Assembly: GCA_036927565.1 (NCBI GenBank)
Contig: JAYESD010000004.1
Span: forward strand, 86,494,942-86,558,941
DNA length: 64,000 nt
Direction: 5' to 3'
Source: Tuctoria greenei
Taxonomy: Eukaryota > Streptophyta > Magnoliopsida > Poales > Poaceae
Within the stretch, counting starts at the first letter, position 1. Every line of letters starts with the position of its first letter. The notes beneath the pieces were generated by a model, which saw only the letters and a program-made list of their open reading frames with translations, was not told the DNA's origin and searched no databases. A program made the translations under genes and the position numbers. This document shows positions 44,449-57,600 of this stretch, one piece after another.

Positions 44449-47400
44449 CTACCTACTAGAGTTCCTATTTAAGAATGAGGCAACTTTTTGGGTAGCTTCT
44501 TGGACGCTGGCCCTAGCGGCTTCCACCTCCTCGGCAACAGGTCCTTCGAGCACCAGAGCTAAGGACATCTGGGGGTCCCAGCTTTTGAAACAAGCCAACA
44601 CATATTCGGCAACGTTCTTGGCCAGGGTCCTTTTTTTCGTCTCCAGTTCATTGATGACCATGTCACCCACGGCTTCAAGCTTCTTGCCGGCGGAGGTCAA
44701 TGCCACAAGAGCCTTGTTCATCTATGGCTCCTAGTAAGCCGGACGTACCGGACTGAAACCAAATGGCACCAGAACTTTGTTGGCATGCCCTAAGAAATCC
44801 CATACTTGCTGGGACTCAGTTGCTCTTAAGCTCCTTAGCTCCTCCAGTCACTTCCTGGCAGCGGGTAGTTCCGCAGAACCTTCCTGGAGAAGCACTCGAC
44901 TTCCTTAGCATGTCGCTAAACACTTTTAGCCATCCGCTTTTCTTTGTCACTAAGCTCTTTCTCCCAGAGGTAGATATGGTTCCTCCGATCTGCCAAGTCC
45001 TTCTCATTGGCCTTCACCTTATCCTCCCTTGTGGAGATATCAGTCTCTCTTTGAGAGACGTTTATCCCCACCTACCAAATCCTCTCCTTCTCTTGAACGC
45101 ACCACTGTTCAAACTGTTTCATGCGATCAACCAAGCTCTGCTCTCCCAGCGACAGCCTCTGGGCGAGCTCCTCCTCCCTCTTCATGAGGTCTTCCTCTTT
45201 CTCTAGGAGTTTATCCTCCTTTTGATCGAGGGCTTCCCGGCGCTTGAGTAGATGCTCATTCAGCTCATTGAGGTTGTCCGAACGATCGTCAGCCGCCTCA
45301 TTGACCTCCTTCGCATGGTCAAATATCTCTCGGGTCTTGTCATCCAGGGCCTTAATCATGGCCTCTCTTTCATTCAGCACCTGGTCCAACAGCGCCAGCC
45401 GGGCCTTCTCCTTGGCCACCCACTCCTTCTGGTCAGCTTTGTGTCAAAATGAAGTCTGTTGCGCCAACGCCTTAGAGTGTTGCACTCTTCTTTGAGAGTC
45501 TTGCTTTTGTGGTCGAAGGCGAGCTGGACCTGGGGAAGACTTGAGCAAGCGTTGTTGATAGACAATGCCGGGGGGATCGGCTCCGGTCCCACCCGAAGTG
45601 CTTCACCGGGCTCCAGTGGGTCTTCCAAAATCACAACCGGCTCCCACAACACGAGCATGTTATCTAATAGCTTCACATCGCTGGGCTCGACCTCCGGGAG
45701 CTCATCAATATTAACTGCGACAGAAGAAGGTCCCGCTGCAATAGTTTCGACCTCAGGGGCTGATGAAGAAGGTCCCTCAGCCGGATATTCAATCATTGGC
45801 TCAGAAGTTGAAGGACCTTCACACGAATCCTCAAGTTGCGCCAGCTCGGACATAACTACGCCCGGAGCTGTCATTTCCAGAGTTGGTACTGAATCACCTG
45901 TTGGAGCTTCATTTACTTCCAGCACTAATACCGGATCTTCTACAGCAGGCTCCTAAACTACCGGAGCTTCAATAAATTCTTCCCCCGTGTGGTCCAGTGC
46001 TACCACCGGAGCTTCAATTGCCAACACTGTATTTGTCTCCACGATAGCCGACGCTGAAGATGTTGTGTCATGTGCCACCTTCTCTCGAGGAGAGGCATGA
46101 GCTAGTGCAGGAGCTTCAACCGATGCAACTTCCAGAGCCGTAGTAGGCACCGGAGCCGCTGTGCTCGTTCTTGACATTTTGGAAATAGAAAGTAGGGAAT
46201 TCAAGACAAAACAAAAAGAAAAATTAAAACGGTATGCAGGGAGCAAATTCAAGACAAAGCTCGTGCTCCAATCGGCACGGATCTTTTTCCACGAGCGCCG
46301 GAAGCCAGAGCCCTCTGTCACCAGCATGGCGGATGCTCTAGGGCACGAACCTGCAGTAGAGGCGGCCACAGACACTGCCACCTCTAGGACCTCAGTCGTT
46401 GCAGGTTGCACCCTAGACCCAGAGCTACCAGCTGGCACCGGGGCCTGAGTAGACTTGCCGGAGCCAGCGCCCTCTTCGAGCGCTAGAGCCGAAGAACTAG
46501 CCAGAGTTGGAGGCACGATCACCATAGACCTAAGGCGAGGTGGAGGGGTCACTTCTGTCGGTTCTTCCCTTACTCTGCTTCCATCGCTCCTTGTCAGCTT
46601 CCACTTGCGACTAGGAACTTCGACGGGGAGCCTTCTGCTTGCCTGGCTGGAGGTGGACTTCTTCGGAAGGGAAGCTGTGGGACCTTTGCCTTTGCCGCTG
46701 ACAGGCGCAGGTCTGGAGTCTTCATGGGAGTAGGGAGCTCCGGGGATAACAATCCCTATCGGAAGAGCACTCTGACGCTTGTCCTCAAGGTCCAGATCAT
46801 CAAGAGCTGGCATCCTCTTCCGCAGCTCCCTCCTGACCTCTGGCACCATGTTTAGAGGTAGGAAATCTGTCGGGGGAGTCAGATCATCGACGCGAATGAC
46901 TCCATGCTGCAACTTTTGGAGATGGAGCTTCAAATCTCCTTCATTCAGATTGGATCCGAAGCCCATCTCGATCCGGTTGTGATCGTGCTCTCCACAAAAC
47001 GCCCAAGCAGGCCACTCTCTCATCTACAGTGGAGCCCATCGGTTTGTCAAGAAGTTGTCGATGGCCATCAGAGGATTCACCCCTCCCTCGACGCACTCCA
47101 GGATCCTTGTCAGGATCAGGTTGTACTCCTCTGACAGCGTTAGAGCTACCTCCCAAACATCGGTGTCGACGGCCGAAAGGTTGTTAGGCAGCTCCAACAT
47201 ATCATGGCGATCCACTGTGATGACCACCCAGTCTTTCTTCCAGTTGTCCCACCTCCCGGAAGGGAAGGTCTTTAGGTACTTGAGTGGCGAGTTCTTGCAC
47301 TTCACGAAGTAGTATAATCCAAGGTACTCGATGCTCTTCCCAATAGCGTGGACCGTGAATAAAGGTATAGAAGAGCTCGATGCAGGGTGGCACACCCACA

Positions 47401-47736
47401 ATGTCTCGCAAAAGTTGACGAAAGTCGCCACTAGCATGAAGGCATGGGGGCCGAGGTTATGAGGTTGCAGGTCATAGAAGTCCAGCAGCCTCAGCAGGAA
47501 GCTTGAGAATGGAGGGATGAGCCCCACCATGGTATAAGACTGAAGTAGACGATCTCGTCGGGGTTCTCCTTCTTGAAGGGGAACTTGTTGATGCGGAATC
47601 CGGTTGTTGAAGGAGTCACTCGACCATCACATGTAGGTGTGAACCTTCGACAAGTCTTCATTCTTCTTGATCCAGCTCCGAGGAAGTCCCAACTCCATCG
47701 CCGCAAAGTGGAGCAGAGGAGGAGCAAAGGTTGCAA
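44449..47736 (-). pseudogene. Antisense ORF of the Tat-like element (Transposase_28-type protein)
   Basis: Runs opposite to gag-pol, between integrase and the 3' LTR. The N-terminal part (47736-47024) has LLDFYDLQPHNLGPHAF and GRWDNWKKDWVVI, which I recognise as the so-called putative gypsy-type transposon domain (PF04195) found in grass Tat elements. A low-complexity Ser/Pro/Ala-rich centre follows (46900-45400), then a charged coiled coil near 45400-45072 (EALDQKEDKLLEKEEDLMKREEE) and a C-terminal part ending at 44449. Stops at 47024-47026 and 45953-45955, plus frame changes, break it; part of 46330-46160 looks like an intron. Function unknown in this family. Confidence 0.75.
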
Positions 47737-48210
47737 GGGCGGAGAGCTCTAAGTGCAATGTCAGATGAAGGTGTAAAGAGTTCTCCCCATTTGCAGACTC
47801 CCTCCTTTAGTAAGCCTCCACAATACTTGGATGGAAACTACCTCTGGGCCCGAATCATATTTGACCTCATCAATGACAAAGGGGCCCGGGTCCACTTTGT
47901 TTAAAAAGTTGCACCAGGCGAACTGTTGTCATGATGAGGAGTTGGAAGCCCGAGGGCGACCGCCTGACAGGGCTACAATGATTATAGTGGGAACCAATAC
48001 GAATTTCGTATTGGGAACCGGCGACCTTCAATTGCATGAGATTCGCACGCTAGGATCCCATGTGCCTTGTTAAAAAGGGCCATGTGGCGATGGCATAACT
48101 CTTTGTTGTCACCTAAACTGCCTGGAGAAAGAATTTCAAGGCGCAGCGCGAGAATCGAAGATGGCCCCACCTCTGGTAGCACAACTTCACCCAAAGTGTT
48201 TCTCCCAGAG
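47737..48210 (+). other. Tat-like element, end of antisense region
   Basis: No clear gene; some antisense similarity to the start of the antisense protein may continue here in broken frames. Confidence 0.35.
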
Positions 48211-48227
48211 GTTGGCCCGGGGGCCGC
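48211..48227 (+). other. Polypurine-tract position of Tat-like element
   Basis: gttggcccgggggccgc directly before the 3' LTR start. G-rich, as expected for Tat elements. Confidence 0.55.
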
Positions 48228-49082
48228 TGTCAGTAACCTGGATACTAGGTACCCCCTAATACCGCACTTAAAATCATGGAGTTCCAGTGTCCGAGTTGAG
48301 GACTTTCGAAGCCAACACACATCTGACAGCACTGGTCCTGCATACCTCATTTGGGTAGCTTCGATGATACCAAGTGTCTTGTGGGACCGGACCTGCCTCC
48401 CTTCGATGGGAAGCTCTGGTACAGCCACGTGTCCAGCAACCCCGGACCTAACGCTTAGTTGAGGGAAGCTCCGGTGTCGCCACATGTCAAGTGGCTCCGG
48501 ACCTGCCTCCCCGCAGAGGGAAGCTTCAGAGCTGCCACGTGTAGGACCCCTGTACCTAAGCCTGCTACAAGAAGACTACGGGATGTCCAATGGCGCGAAC
48601 ATTCAACAGGTTATTAAATAGTCGTTCCAAGACCTGACTAATGTGTCATTAACTCAATATTAATGACACATGATCAGAGGACTATCAAGACTGGTAACGT
48701 CACTATTAAGGCGCATTATCATGCTATTAATCACAATTTATACATGTAGATCGTGTATAGGTGGTTAATTACAGCCGGTGCTACCTGTCGGGCTAGGCAA
48801 TCTCTATAACGGCCAGTCCATGGCATATAAAACGGATTCATCGCACAGTAGAGAAAAACCAATCTCACACGCACTGTAGCATACTCAGACACTCTCCATA
48901 GACACACATACTCAATCAACAACCACCCTGTGGAGTAGGGTATAACGCTCAGGCGGCCCGAACCACGTAAAACCCCCTATGTCATCATCTTGTTCGTGAT
49001 CTTACACGGCCCATCCGAATAGCAACCTCCGCAGACTACGCTTTAGTAGTTCCGAAGGAAGTGTCATTGCTACACTTCGACA
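48228..49082 (+). repeat. Tat-like element 3' LTR
   Basis: 855 bases, collinear with 32704-33556 with roughly 100 differences. TATA box at 48826. Followed by AGTGG. Confidence 0.92.
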
Positions 49083-49170
49083 AGTGGATTGTGGGATTCT
49101 TTAGCGTTTGCCACATCCATATAGGCTTATATTGGTAGTTGCTTAGTTTCATGTCCCTTGATGCATATAG

Positions 49171-50165
49171 TTGGGGATGTTTTCTAAATTCTTCTATCTC
49201 TTGCTCTTTCTTCAGAGGCTGAGGCCTCGCAACCAAAGGAATAAAAATGAGGATGAGGAGAACAATGGAGCACCTCAGAACAACAATGGATTTGGACATG
49301 AGGCTAGCAACTTTGAGCAGTTGTTTGCTATGCAGAATCAACTTATGCAGATTGTGATGCAAACTTTGGGAGAGCTGCAGGACAATAACCAAAATCAACC
49401 CCATATGCTTCCACCACCGCCACCCCCACCACCTCATAACCGGTCGGGAGGATTTATGAGGACTAGGTCACCTACTTTTGCTCAAGCCAGTGATCCTATG
49501 GAAGTTGATGATTGGCTAAAATCTGTGAGTGAGTATCTCAATAAATTCACTCAACTCTCAAGGTATGCTCTAGAGGATGTCAATCGAGACAGCCGCAGGC
49601 AGTATTTGTTTATGAGGGGCCTTACAATGAGATTCAATTCCAATTGCTCAATTTGTGACTATGCTAATTTCCAGAAGCTTGTGGACAAGGCCATTGTGGT
49701 TGAAAACAAGGTTTGTGAGATGGAACAAGAAAATAAGAAGTAGATGCCATATCAAGGGTCGCAACAAGGGAGCAATGTTCGTCCTCGCCTTGCGCCGCTA
49801 AGTGCACCATATTACAACCCCTCTGCTCTTGGTTATCGAGCTGCTTATCCTCCATGCCCAAACCAGTAGCAGCAATGCCCTGTTATGCAAGTGCCTCACA
49901 ACCTATGCCTTACGTATTGCGCCCTAATATGGTGACTAACTCTCAAAATCAGCAGCGCCCGAGTTTTCCTGGTGCTTCAGGGCAGCAAGACGTGCTATGT
50001 TTGTGGAGAGACTGGACACTTTGCATGTCAATTCCCCAAGAGGGGCTATGGACTAATAAACAATGCACCAAGGCAGAACTCACGTTCGAATGTAGGAGGG
50101 CCACAAGGCAACCGTGGACACCAAAATGTCACTCGTGGCAATGTGAATCACACCTCTACTGAGTA
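49171..50165 (+). pseudogene. gag: Gypsy-3 gag remnant with internal deletion
   Basis: Asn/Gln/Pro-rich N-terminus, then FMRTRSPTFAQASDPMEVDDWL, typical of the capsid start. It jumps directly to SEYLNKFTQLSRYALEDVN, a segment that in related elements lies about 75-80 residues further on. The capsid core with its tryptophan pair is therefore missing, without loss of frame. Stop codons at 49741-49743, near 49867 and at 50162-50164, and frame changes around 49850-49970, follow. A zinc knuckle CYVCGETGHFACQF (last Cys lost) is near 49997. Confidence 0.8.
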
Positions 50166-53100
50166 GGCCCGACAAGCGGATGATGTCGTGATTGGTATGT
50201 TCCTCGCCAACTCCGACCCCACGAAAATTTTATTTGATTCCAGAGCATCTCATTCATTCATCTCATTGATGTATGTAGCCAAGTATAATCTGCCTATAGC
50301 TCATTTGAAACATACTATGTTGGTAAAATGTCCTGGAGGAGAGATGAGGACAAATATAGTGTGTTCGAGAGTAAGCATCAAAATAAGGGAGTATACTTTC
50401 TTGTGAATCTCATTGTCCTGGATTCTCATGGGATAGACATAATACTTGGTATGGATTGGTTGAGCAAGTATAATGGAGTGATTCAATGTGCCGAGAAGAT
50501 TATGCAATTGACAAGTGAGGATGGCACCCGTATTGAAGTTGAGACAGCCCAACCCACAACGGATAAAGCGACGCTGAGCCACGTGGAAGGTGTGACATTG
50601 GAGATCATTCCGATGGTTCATGAGTATCCAGATGTATTTTTGGATGAGTTGCCAGGTATGCCACCTGATCGTGATATTGAGTTTGTTATTGATTTGATAC
50701 CTGAAACTGCACCTATAGCTAAGAGGCCGTATAGGATGCCTCCTATGGAGTTAGCGGAGCTCAAGAAGCAAATTCAAGAGCAACTAGAGATGGGTTTTAT
50801 TCGCACTAGCTCTTCACCTTGGGGAGCTCCAGTGCTTTTCGTGGATAAGAAGGATGGATCCCAAATGATGTGTGTGGATTACCGAGCTCTCAACAAGATG
50901 ATGATCAAGAACAAGTACACCTTACCCCAAATGAAGGGTGCAAATGTTTTTTCTAAGATTGACTTGAGGTCAGGTTATTTTCAAATGAAGAGCATACCAT
51001 CGGATATACCGAAGACAGCCTTTCGGACACGGTATGGATCCTATGAGTATACCGTTATGTATTTCAGATTGACGAATGCACCGATATACTTTATGTACCT
51101 CATGAATAAAGTGTTCATGAATTAATTGCATAAATTCGTGGTGGTGTTCATTGATGACATCATGATCTACTCGAGAAGCAAGGAGGAGCATGAGGAGCAT
51201 TTGGGGCTCACATTGCAGAAATTGAGGGAACACCAATTATATGCCAAGTTCAGCAAGTGCCAGTTTTGGTTAAGGGAGGTGTCATTTTTGGGCCATATCA
51301 TCTCCGGAGGAGGAGTATCGGTTGAACCAGGAAAAGTGAGGGATGTGATAAAATGGGAACTATCGCAAAACATGAAAGAAATTTGGAGTTTTCTTGGAAT
51401 GGCTGGATATTACAGTCGGTTCATCAAGGATTTCTCTAAAATAGCTAAGCCCATGACTAAATTATTAATGAAGGGAAAAGCTTTCCAATGGACTCAAGCT
51501 TGTCAAAATAGTTTTGAGGAGTTAAAGAAGAGGTTAACCACTGCACCAGTCCTGATTTTTCCTGATGTGAGTAAAAGTTTTGATATCTATTGCGATGCAT
51601 CAAGAAAAGGACTTGGATGTGTGCTCATGCAAGAATGTCAAGTGGTAGCTTATGCAATGAGGCAATTGAAGAAACATGAGCAAAATTATCCTACGCATGA
51701 CCTCAAACTTGCAGCCATAGTGCATGTTATGAAGATATGGAGACATTACATTCTTGGTCAGAGGTGTGAAATTTATACAGATCGCAAGAGCCTCAAGTAT
51801 ATTTTCACACAAACAGACCTAAATTTGAGGCAACAAAGATGGTTGGAGCTCAACAAGGATTATGATGTGGGAATCAACTATCACCCGGGGAAGGCTAATA
51901 TAGTAGCTGATGCTTTGAGTAGAAAAGGAGTAAGCCACCAACTCACGATTCAGGAATTGCCATCCGAGCTATTCAAGGAGTTTGAACGGTTGAACCTTTG
52001 ATTTGTGAATGAAATGGGAATAATGGAGTTAAATCCGACCTTGGAACAAGAAGTTCGAGAGGGTCAAACGAAGGATAAGGAAATCCAATAAATCAAGGAA
52101 AAGACACAAGAAGGGAGAGAATTCAAATTTGATGAGGATGGACAAGGCACTCTATGGCTTGGGAAACAGATTGTGGTGCCTAATGTGAAGCGTCTCTGGG
52201 AGACGATATTAAAGGAGGCACATGACTCACTTTACTCCATCCATCCCGGGTGTACGAAGATGTACAAGGATTTGAAGACTTGCTATTTGTGGGAAGGCAT
52301 GAAAAGGGACATAGCTGAATACATTGCATTATGTGATGTGTGCCAACGAGTCAAAGCTGAACACTAAAGGCTAGCTGGACTATTGCAGCCATTGAAGATT
52401 CCAGAATGGAAGTGGGAAGAAGTTGGTATGGATTTCATAGTTGGTTTACCTTGCACTTCAGCAGGTTATGATTCAATATGGGTTATTGTGGATCGGTTGA
52501 CGAAATCAGCGCATTTCATTCCTGTCAAGACTACCTATAGTGGAGCAAAGTTGGCAGAGTTGTATATGGGAAGAATAGTGTGCTTACATGGAGTACCAAA
52601 GAAAATAGTGTTCGATAGAGGTTCTCAATTTACCTCAAGGTTCTGGCAAAAGCTGCACGAGTCTATGAGAACTCAATTGAATTTTTGTTCTGCATATCAC
52701 CCTTAAATGTATGGGAAAATTTAGAGAACAAATTAGATATTGGAAGACATGCTAAGAGATTATGCGCTAAAGTATGGAGGAAGTTGGGACAAAGTCTACC
52801 ATACGTTGAATTTTCCTACAACAACAGTTATCAAGCAAGTTTGAAAATGTTGCCATATGAAGCATTGTATGGGAGAAGGTGTAGAACACCATTGTTTTGG
52901 AATGAGAAAGGAGAAACTCAAGTGTTTGGACCTAATGTAATACAAGATGCCGAAAAGCAAGTTCAGGCAATTCGCGAGAATTTGAGGGCTGCTCAGTCAA
53001 GACAAAAAGGCTATGCGCATAATAGGCGAAGAAACCTAGCTTTTGAAGTGGGAGACTTCGTACACCTCAAAGTGTCACCCACGCGAGGTAGCAACTGGTT

Positions 53101-53445
53101 TAATGTCAGAGGCAAGTTGGCACCTCGCTATATTGGACCATTCAAGATTTTGGGCAAACGTGGAGAAGTGGATATAAGTTGGAGATGCCAACACATCTTT
53201 CCGATGTTCATGACGTGTTTCACGTTTCTCAGCTCAAGAAGTTCTTAAGGGTACTGGAAGAACAAGTACCAATGAAAGGATTGGAATTAGAGGCAGATTT
53301 GACTTATGCCGAGCAACCAGTCAATATATTGGAAACCAAGGATAGAGTCACAAGAAACAAGGTGATTCTATAATGCAAAGTACAATGGAAGCATCATATA
53401 GAATTGGAAGCAACTTGAGAGTTAGAGGATGATACATGACCCTGG
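50166..53445 (+). pseudogene. pol: Gypsy-3 pol remnant
   Basis: The protease motif reads DSRASHSF near 50236: the catalytic DSG Gly is Arg. RT includes FSKIDLRSGYFQMK and VFIDDIMIYS near 51150, interrupted by a stop at 51123-51125. RNase H has DIYCDASRKGLGCVLMQ near 51588, and the frame stays open to 51999. Integrase follows, with an HHCC finger (HPGC...CDVCQ), GMDFIVGLP and FDRGSQFTS. Then YHP is followed by stops near 52703 and 52721 where the catalytic Glu region should be. The C-terminal part is SYNNSYQASLKM..., GKLAPRYIGPFKI and a chromodomain-like tail (TRNKVIL) broken near 53371 and 53420. A frameshift lies near 50400. Confidence 0.88.
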
Positions 53446-54018
53446 ACTAGTCTGTTCAACTCTCTGTTGTTCCGTATGGCTTGGGGCGGACTTGTCCGGA
53501 TTGTACACCGGACTGGTCCGGTTAACTCCCTGATGTTTTTTGGACTTTTCCGTTAATGCTACGGACTAGTCCGAAAATGTTTTCGATGTTTTCCTTAGGC
53601 ATGCCAACTGAAGGGAACCCCTAACCCTAGTTCGTGAGAGCCGCCATCAAGGAGCCTCCACCGTAGGGAGAAGAAGGAGAAGGGAGGAAGAAGGAGGATC
53701 AACCAAGATCATCGTTGACGCTGCGATCTCCATCATCAATCCTTCATAGTCGACATCCTCCTTTGCCAATTCATCATCTCCTTCGACCTTGATGTCAAAT
53801 TCTTGAGTCTTCAACTCTTGAACCCTTGAATTCCTGCTAAATATCTTAAATGTATCTTTTCTACATAAATTATAGTTCTATATTAACTCAAACCATGCCC
53901 TAGTTAAAAATTTCCCATAACCCTAGCCAAACGGACTTGTCAGGCCCCGGTGCAGACTAGTTCGATCCCCTTACTGTACCAGAACGGACATGTCCGGCCT
54001 CACTTAGGACAAGTCCGG
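53444..54018. repeat. Cluster of CGGACWNGTCCG-like dyads
   Basis: Nine related dyads, near 53444, 53487, 53508, 53541, 53562, 53932, 53953, 53985 and 54006; several are perfect or nearly so, for example ccggactggtccgg and cggactagtccg. Confidence 0.75.
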
Positions 54019-54514
54019 TCTGTCAGTTATGAAAATTTCTGAAACCTCTTCAATGTTCTCCGAAATGACTTGAAACCTGTTCTAACATAAAAACCTTAAT
54101 TGTAACTAGTTAGTAAGCAATTATACCAACCTAATAACATGCTTTACCATATAAATGCATTATTCATGCATGTCATGACATATTGAGTAAAATATGAGCA
54201 TTTATTGATTGTAATGTTTGTTTTATATGTTTATTGCATGGAAAAGAAGGTGTTGCTCTAGAGGGTGCTGTCGAATACCTCCAACATCAAAACTTTGATG
54301 CTTTTGATCCTAACCAATCTCAAGAGAAAGGCAAGTGTCCTTGAGAATTTTGATCCTGTTTTTAAATGTTTTGTTTGAAAAATTGCATGCTTGTGTCAAA
54401 ATGATGCGAAACCCAAGGTAGGTGTTTAGTAGACTTGTTTGACTATCCTTGTCGCTTGGAATATGTTGTAGAGAGTCAGGAAGGGTATCTTACCTTTTTG
54501 CTTCGCTCTAAATA
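53446..54514 (+). repeat. Probable Gypsy-3 3' LTR, upstream part
   Basis: Noncoding sequence directly after pol; no clear polypurine tract is seen, so the exact start is uncertain. It contains a cluster of CGGAC..GTCCG dyads. It is cut by LINE-2 at 54515. The 5' LTR piece (31271-32550) shows no overlap, so identity as an LTR rests on position. Confidence 0.5.
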
Positions 54515-54699
54515 TTTTTTTAATGGAAATGTCACTTTATTGATTAAGTAGCATCATTACATAGTTCATCACAGATACAATTCGTATTTACAACACTTGA
54601 TATTTTACAAATCAAAGAATTGGCATTACGAGCCAACCTATGTGCTATTACATTTCTCTCACGACTGGAGAAAGAATTACAGCAATACGCAAAGTCAGC

Positions 54700-57600
54700 A
54701 TAGATTTGATATCGGCAACCACTGCTCCAATGTTTGATCGATCGAAGAATGCATAATTAATTCTTTGAACCATGGAAAGGCAATCTGAGAATAACCATAT
54801 CTTAGAGAAATTATGATCTTCTCGGATCAGAATAGCCTAACGGATTACAATTCCTTCAGCCAATCCAGCAGTTGGAAGCACATTTATGCATTCTTTACAG
54901 GAAAGAAGATGGAATCCCATGTGGTCACGAGTCACAATTCCCCATCCCATTTGATTATCAGAAGGAAATCGAGCAGCATCGACATTGACAAATACTTGAT
55001 CCTCTTGCATTGCATGCAAACAAGGAATAGATGGAGTTTCTTTCATTTGAGATGACCTTCTCTACTTGAAAGAATGTTGACAAATCATATCAACATAAGC
55101 AAAGATTTTTGTAGCCACTCTAATAGGGGTTAACGAATGCACCACCATTATTTTTTGCCTGATTCCGAGCCTCCCAAATATGTCATATTGTAGCCGCCAT
55201 GACAATAATATTAATTTCTGATTCTCTTGTCAGGGCATAAAAAAACCATTGCTTTGCATTGGACATATGTGTTATGCGTAAACTGATCAGGAAACGTTCT
55301 TTCATATGTTTCCATATTTCTTTTGCATAGGAACAAAAAAGGAAAATATGCTCAAATTTTCTTCTTGGCTACAAAAAATGCAAACATTTTCTTCCTCTTA
55401 AATGTGTCTATGCATCAACTGCTCACCTGTTGGTAGGCAGTTATGTACCATACGCCATAAAACAATTTTCATCTTGTTTGGAACTTGGATAGACCACAGT
55501 GATCTCCAATTTTTTGTGTCAGCATGCCAGTTTGAACTAGACCCTTTTCCAAACATGTCCTGCTTGAAGAAAAAAGATTGAACTCTTGCTAAATTATAAG
55601 CTGATTTTACTGTGTATTCACCAAATTTGGCATGTGGCCAGGAAACAAAGTCTTTGATGCCATATAAGCTGACAAGGATCTTTAGAATGGTATCTGCTAC
55701 TTCATTTTGGAAAAAAGATTTCACCATTTCAACATTCCAAGAAGCCCCATTATTATTGAGCAATAATTTAACCTTTCCATCAACAGGCAATGGTAATAAA
55801 GGCTAAAATGTACCAGGCTGAAAGTTTGGGACCCAATTATCAGTCAATGTATGTACATTTTCTCCATTGCCTATACCCCACCTAATGGCTTTAAGAACTA
55901 GATCCTTGCCAAATAGAATTGAATGCCATGTGTACGATGATCTACTACGATTACCAGCACTGAGGAAATCTGAATTTCGATAATATCGTCCCTTGAGGAC
56001 TCTTGCACATAGCGATGTGCGGTCTGTAATAAGCCTCCAACATTGTTTTCCAAGCATAGCTTGATTTAAAAGAACAAAATCACAAAATCCCATTCCTACA
56101 ATAGATTTTGGTGATGACATCCATTCCCAAGATCGCCAATGCATTTTCTTCTTTCCATTTTGAAAGCCCCACCAGTGATCAGCAATACATGATTTCATTT
56201 GCTCACATATCCATACAAGCACTTGGAAGCAACTTATAGCATAAGTTGGAATTGTTTGTGCTACAGATTTGAGCCATACTTCTTTTCTCGCTCTAGACAA
56301 TGTGCGCCCTGACCATCGATTGATGCATTTCCATATTTTTCTAGCAAGAACTCGAAAGATGATGTGATCTCTTTAGATATTTCAGTAGGCATACCTAGAT
56401 ACTTGTCATGAAGGTTCTAATTGTGAATCCCCAATCTCTCTTTGACGAGACCTTTAACCCTTGGCCTACATTTGGAACCGAAATAATTAATGATTTTTCA
56501 ATATTGATCTTTTGTCCTAAGGCTGCACAATATTTATCAAGAACCTTTTTAAGACTTTTTACACTTCGGGGGTCGCACCATGAAAAGAAAAGGATATCAT
56601 CTGCATACAACAAATGAGAAATAGAGGGACCATTTTTACCATTATGTATACCATGTAGCATACCACTACCCTCCATCTTTTGCGGTAGACAAGACAAACC
56701 TTATATGCACAGTAGAAATAAATAAGGGCTTATTGGATCCCCTTGACGTATTCCCCTGGATGGTATTTCAGTCTTTGTCAGCTCACCATTTACTTTCACA
56801 GTATATTTAGCAGATGTGACACAACGCATCACTGATTCTATCCAAATAGGAGAGAAACCAAGTCTGCACATGCAGTCATGAAGATATGTCCATTCAATGC
56901 GGTCATATGCTTTCATCATATCAACTTTTAAGGCAAAATAAGGACTTTTATTATTCTTTACTCGAATTGTGTTGAAGCATTCATATGCAACAAGTACATT
57001 ATCCGTTATTAATCTTCCAAGAACAAAAGCACCCTGTGTCTCAGAGACTATAGAAGGTAGAATGGTCTTCAATCTATTAGCCATAACCTTTGAAGCAATT
57101 TTGTAAATCAAATTACAGAGGCTAATAGGTCGAAACATAGAAAGATGTTGAGCCTTTGAAACCTTCGGAATAAGCACAATTATAGAGTCACAAAAACCAT
57201 CTGGAATTTCAACACCTCCCAAGAAGGCACGAACCGCGTCGCACACTTCATTATGTATTAGACTCCAATGTGTTTGAAAGAACAATGCTGGAAATCCATC
57301 CGGACCAGGAGCTTTTGTAGGTCCCATTTTAAATAAAGCATATTTAATTTCCTCATCAGAATATGGTCTACAAAGATCATAATTCATTGATTCAGTAACT
57401 TTGATAGGGATGGCATCAGGTACATCATTCATTAGTAATAGTGGCTCTGAAGTAAATAATTTTTCGTAGAACCAATGTACCATTTTTTATTTCACTTTGG
57501 TCCGAAGACAACATCCCATCGTCACTAATCAAGGATTCAATTTGATTTACTTTCCTTCTTGTTGTAGCTCGTGCATGAAAGAAAGCGGTGTTTTGATCTC

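Larger units (their letters stand above)
32704..49082 (+). mobile_element. Tat/Retand-like Ty3/gypsy element, interrupted by CACTA-2
   Basis: LTRs at 32704-33556 and 48228-49082 both run TGT..GACA. They are flanked by AGAGG (32699-32703) and AGTGG (49083-49087), a 5-bp duplication with one change. It lies in the leader of Gypsy-3. Features typical of the Tat lineage: a second RNase H domain before integrase, a large pol-to-LTR spacer, and an antisense ORF in that spacer. Without CACTA-2 it is about 11.3 kb. LTRs differ at roughly 12% of sites by eye, so it is much older than Gypsy-2. Confidence 0.92.
31271..54514 (+). mobile_element. Gypsy-3: Tekay-like Ty3/gypsy element, interrupted
   Basis: Composed of a partial 5' LTR (31271-32550), a PBS, a leader to 32703, then (after the 16.4-kb Tat/CACTA-2 insertion) gag-pol at 49083-53445 and a partial 3' LTR-like stretch. 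Polyprotein motifs resemble Gypsy-1 but the gag and LTR differ, so it is another family of the same broad lineage. Both outer ends are truncated, so no TSD is readable. Confidence 0.8.
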
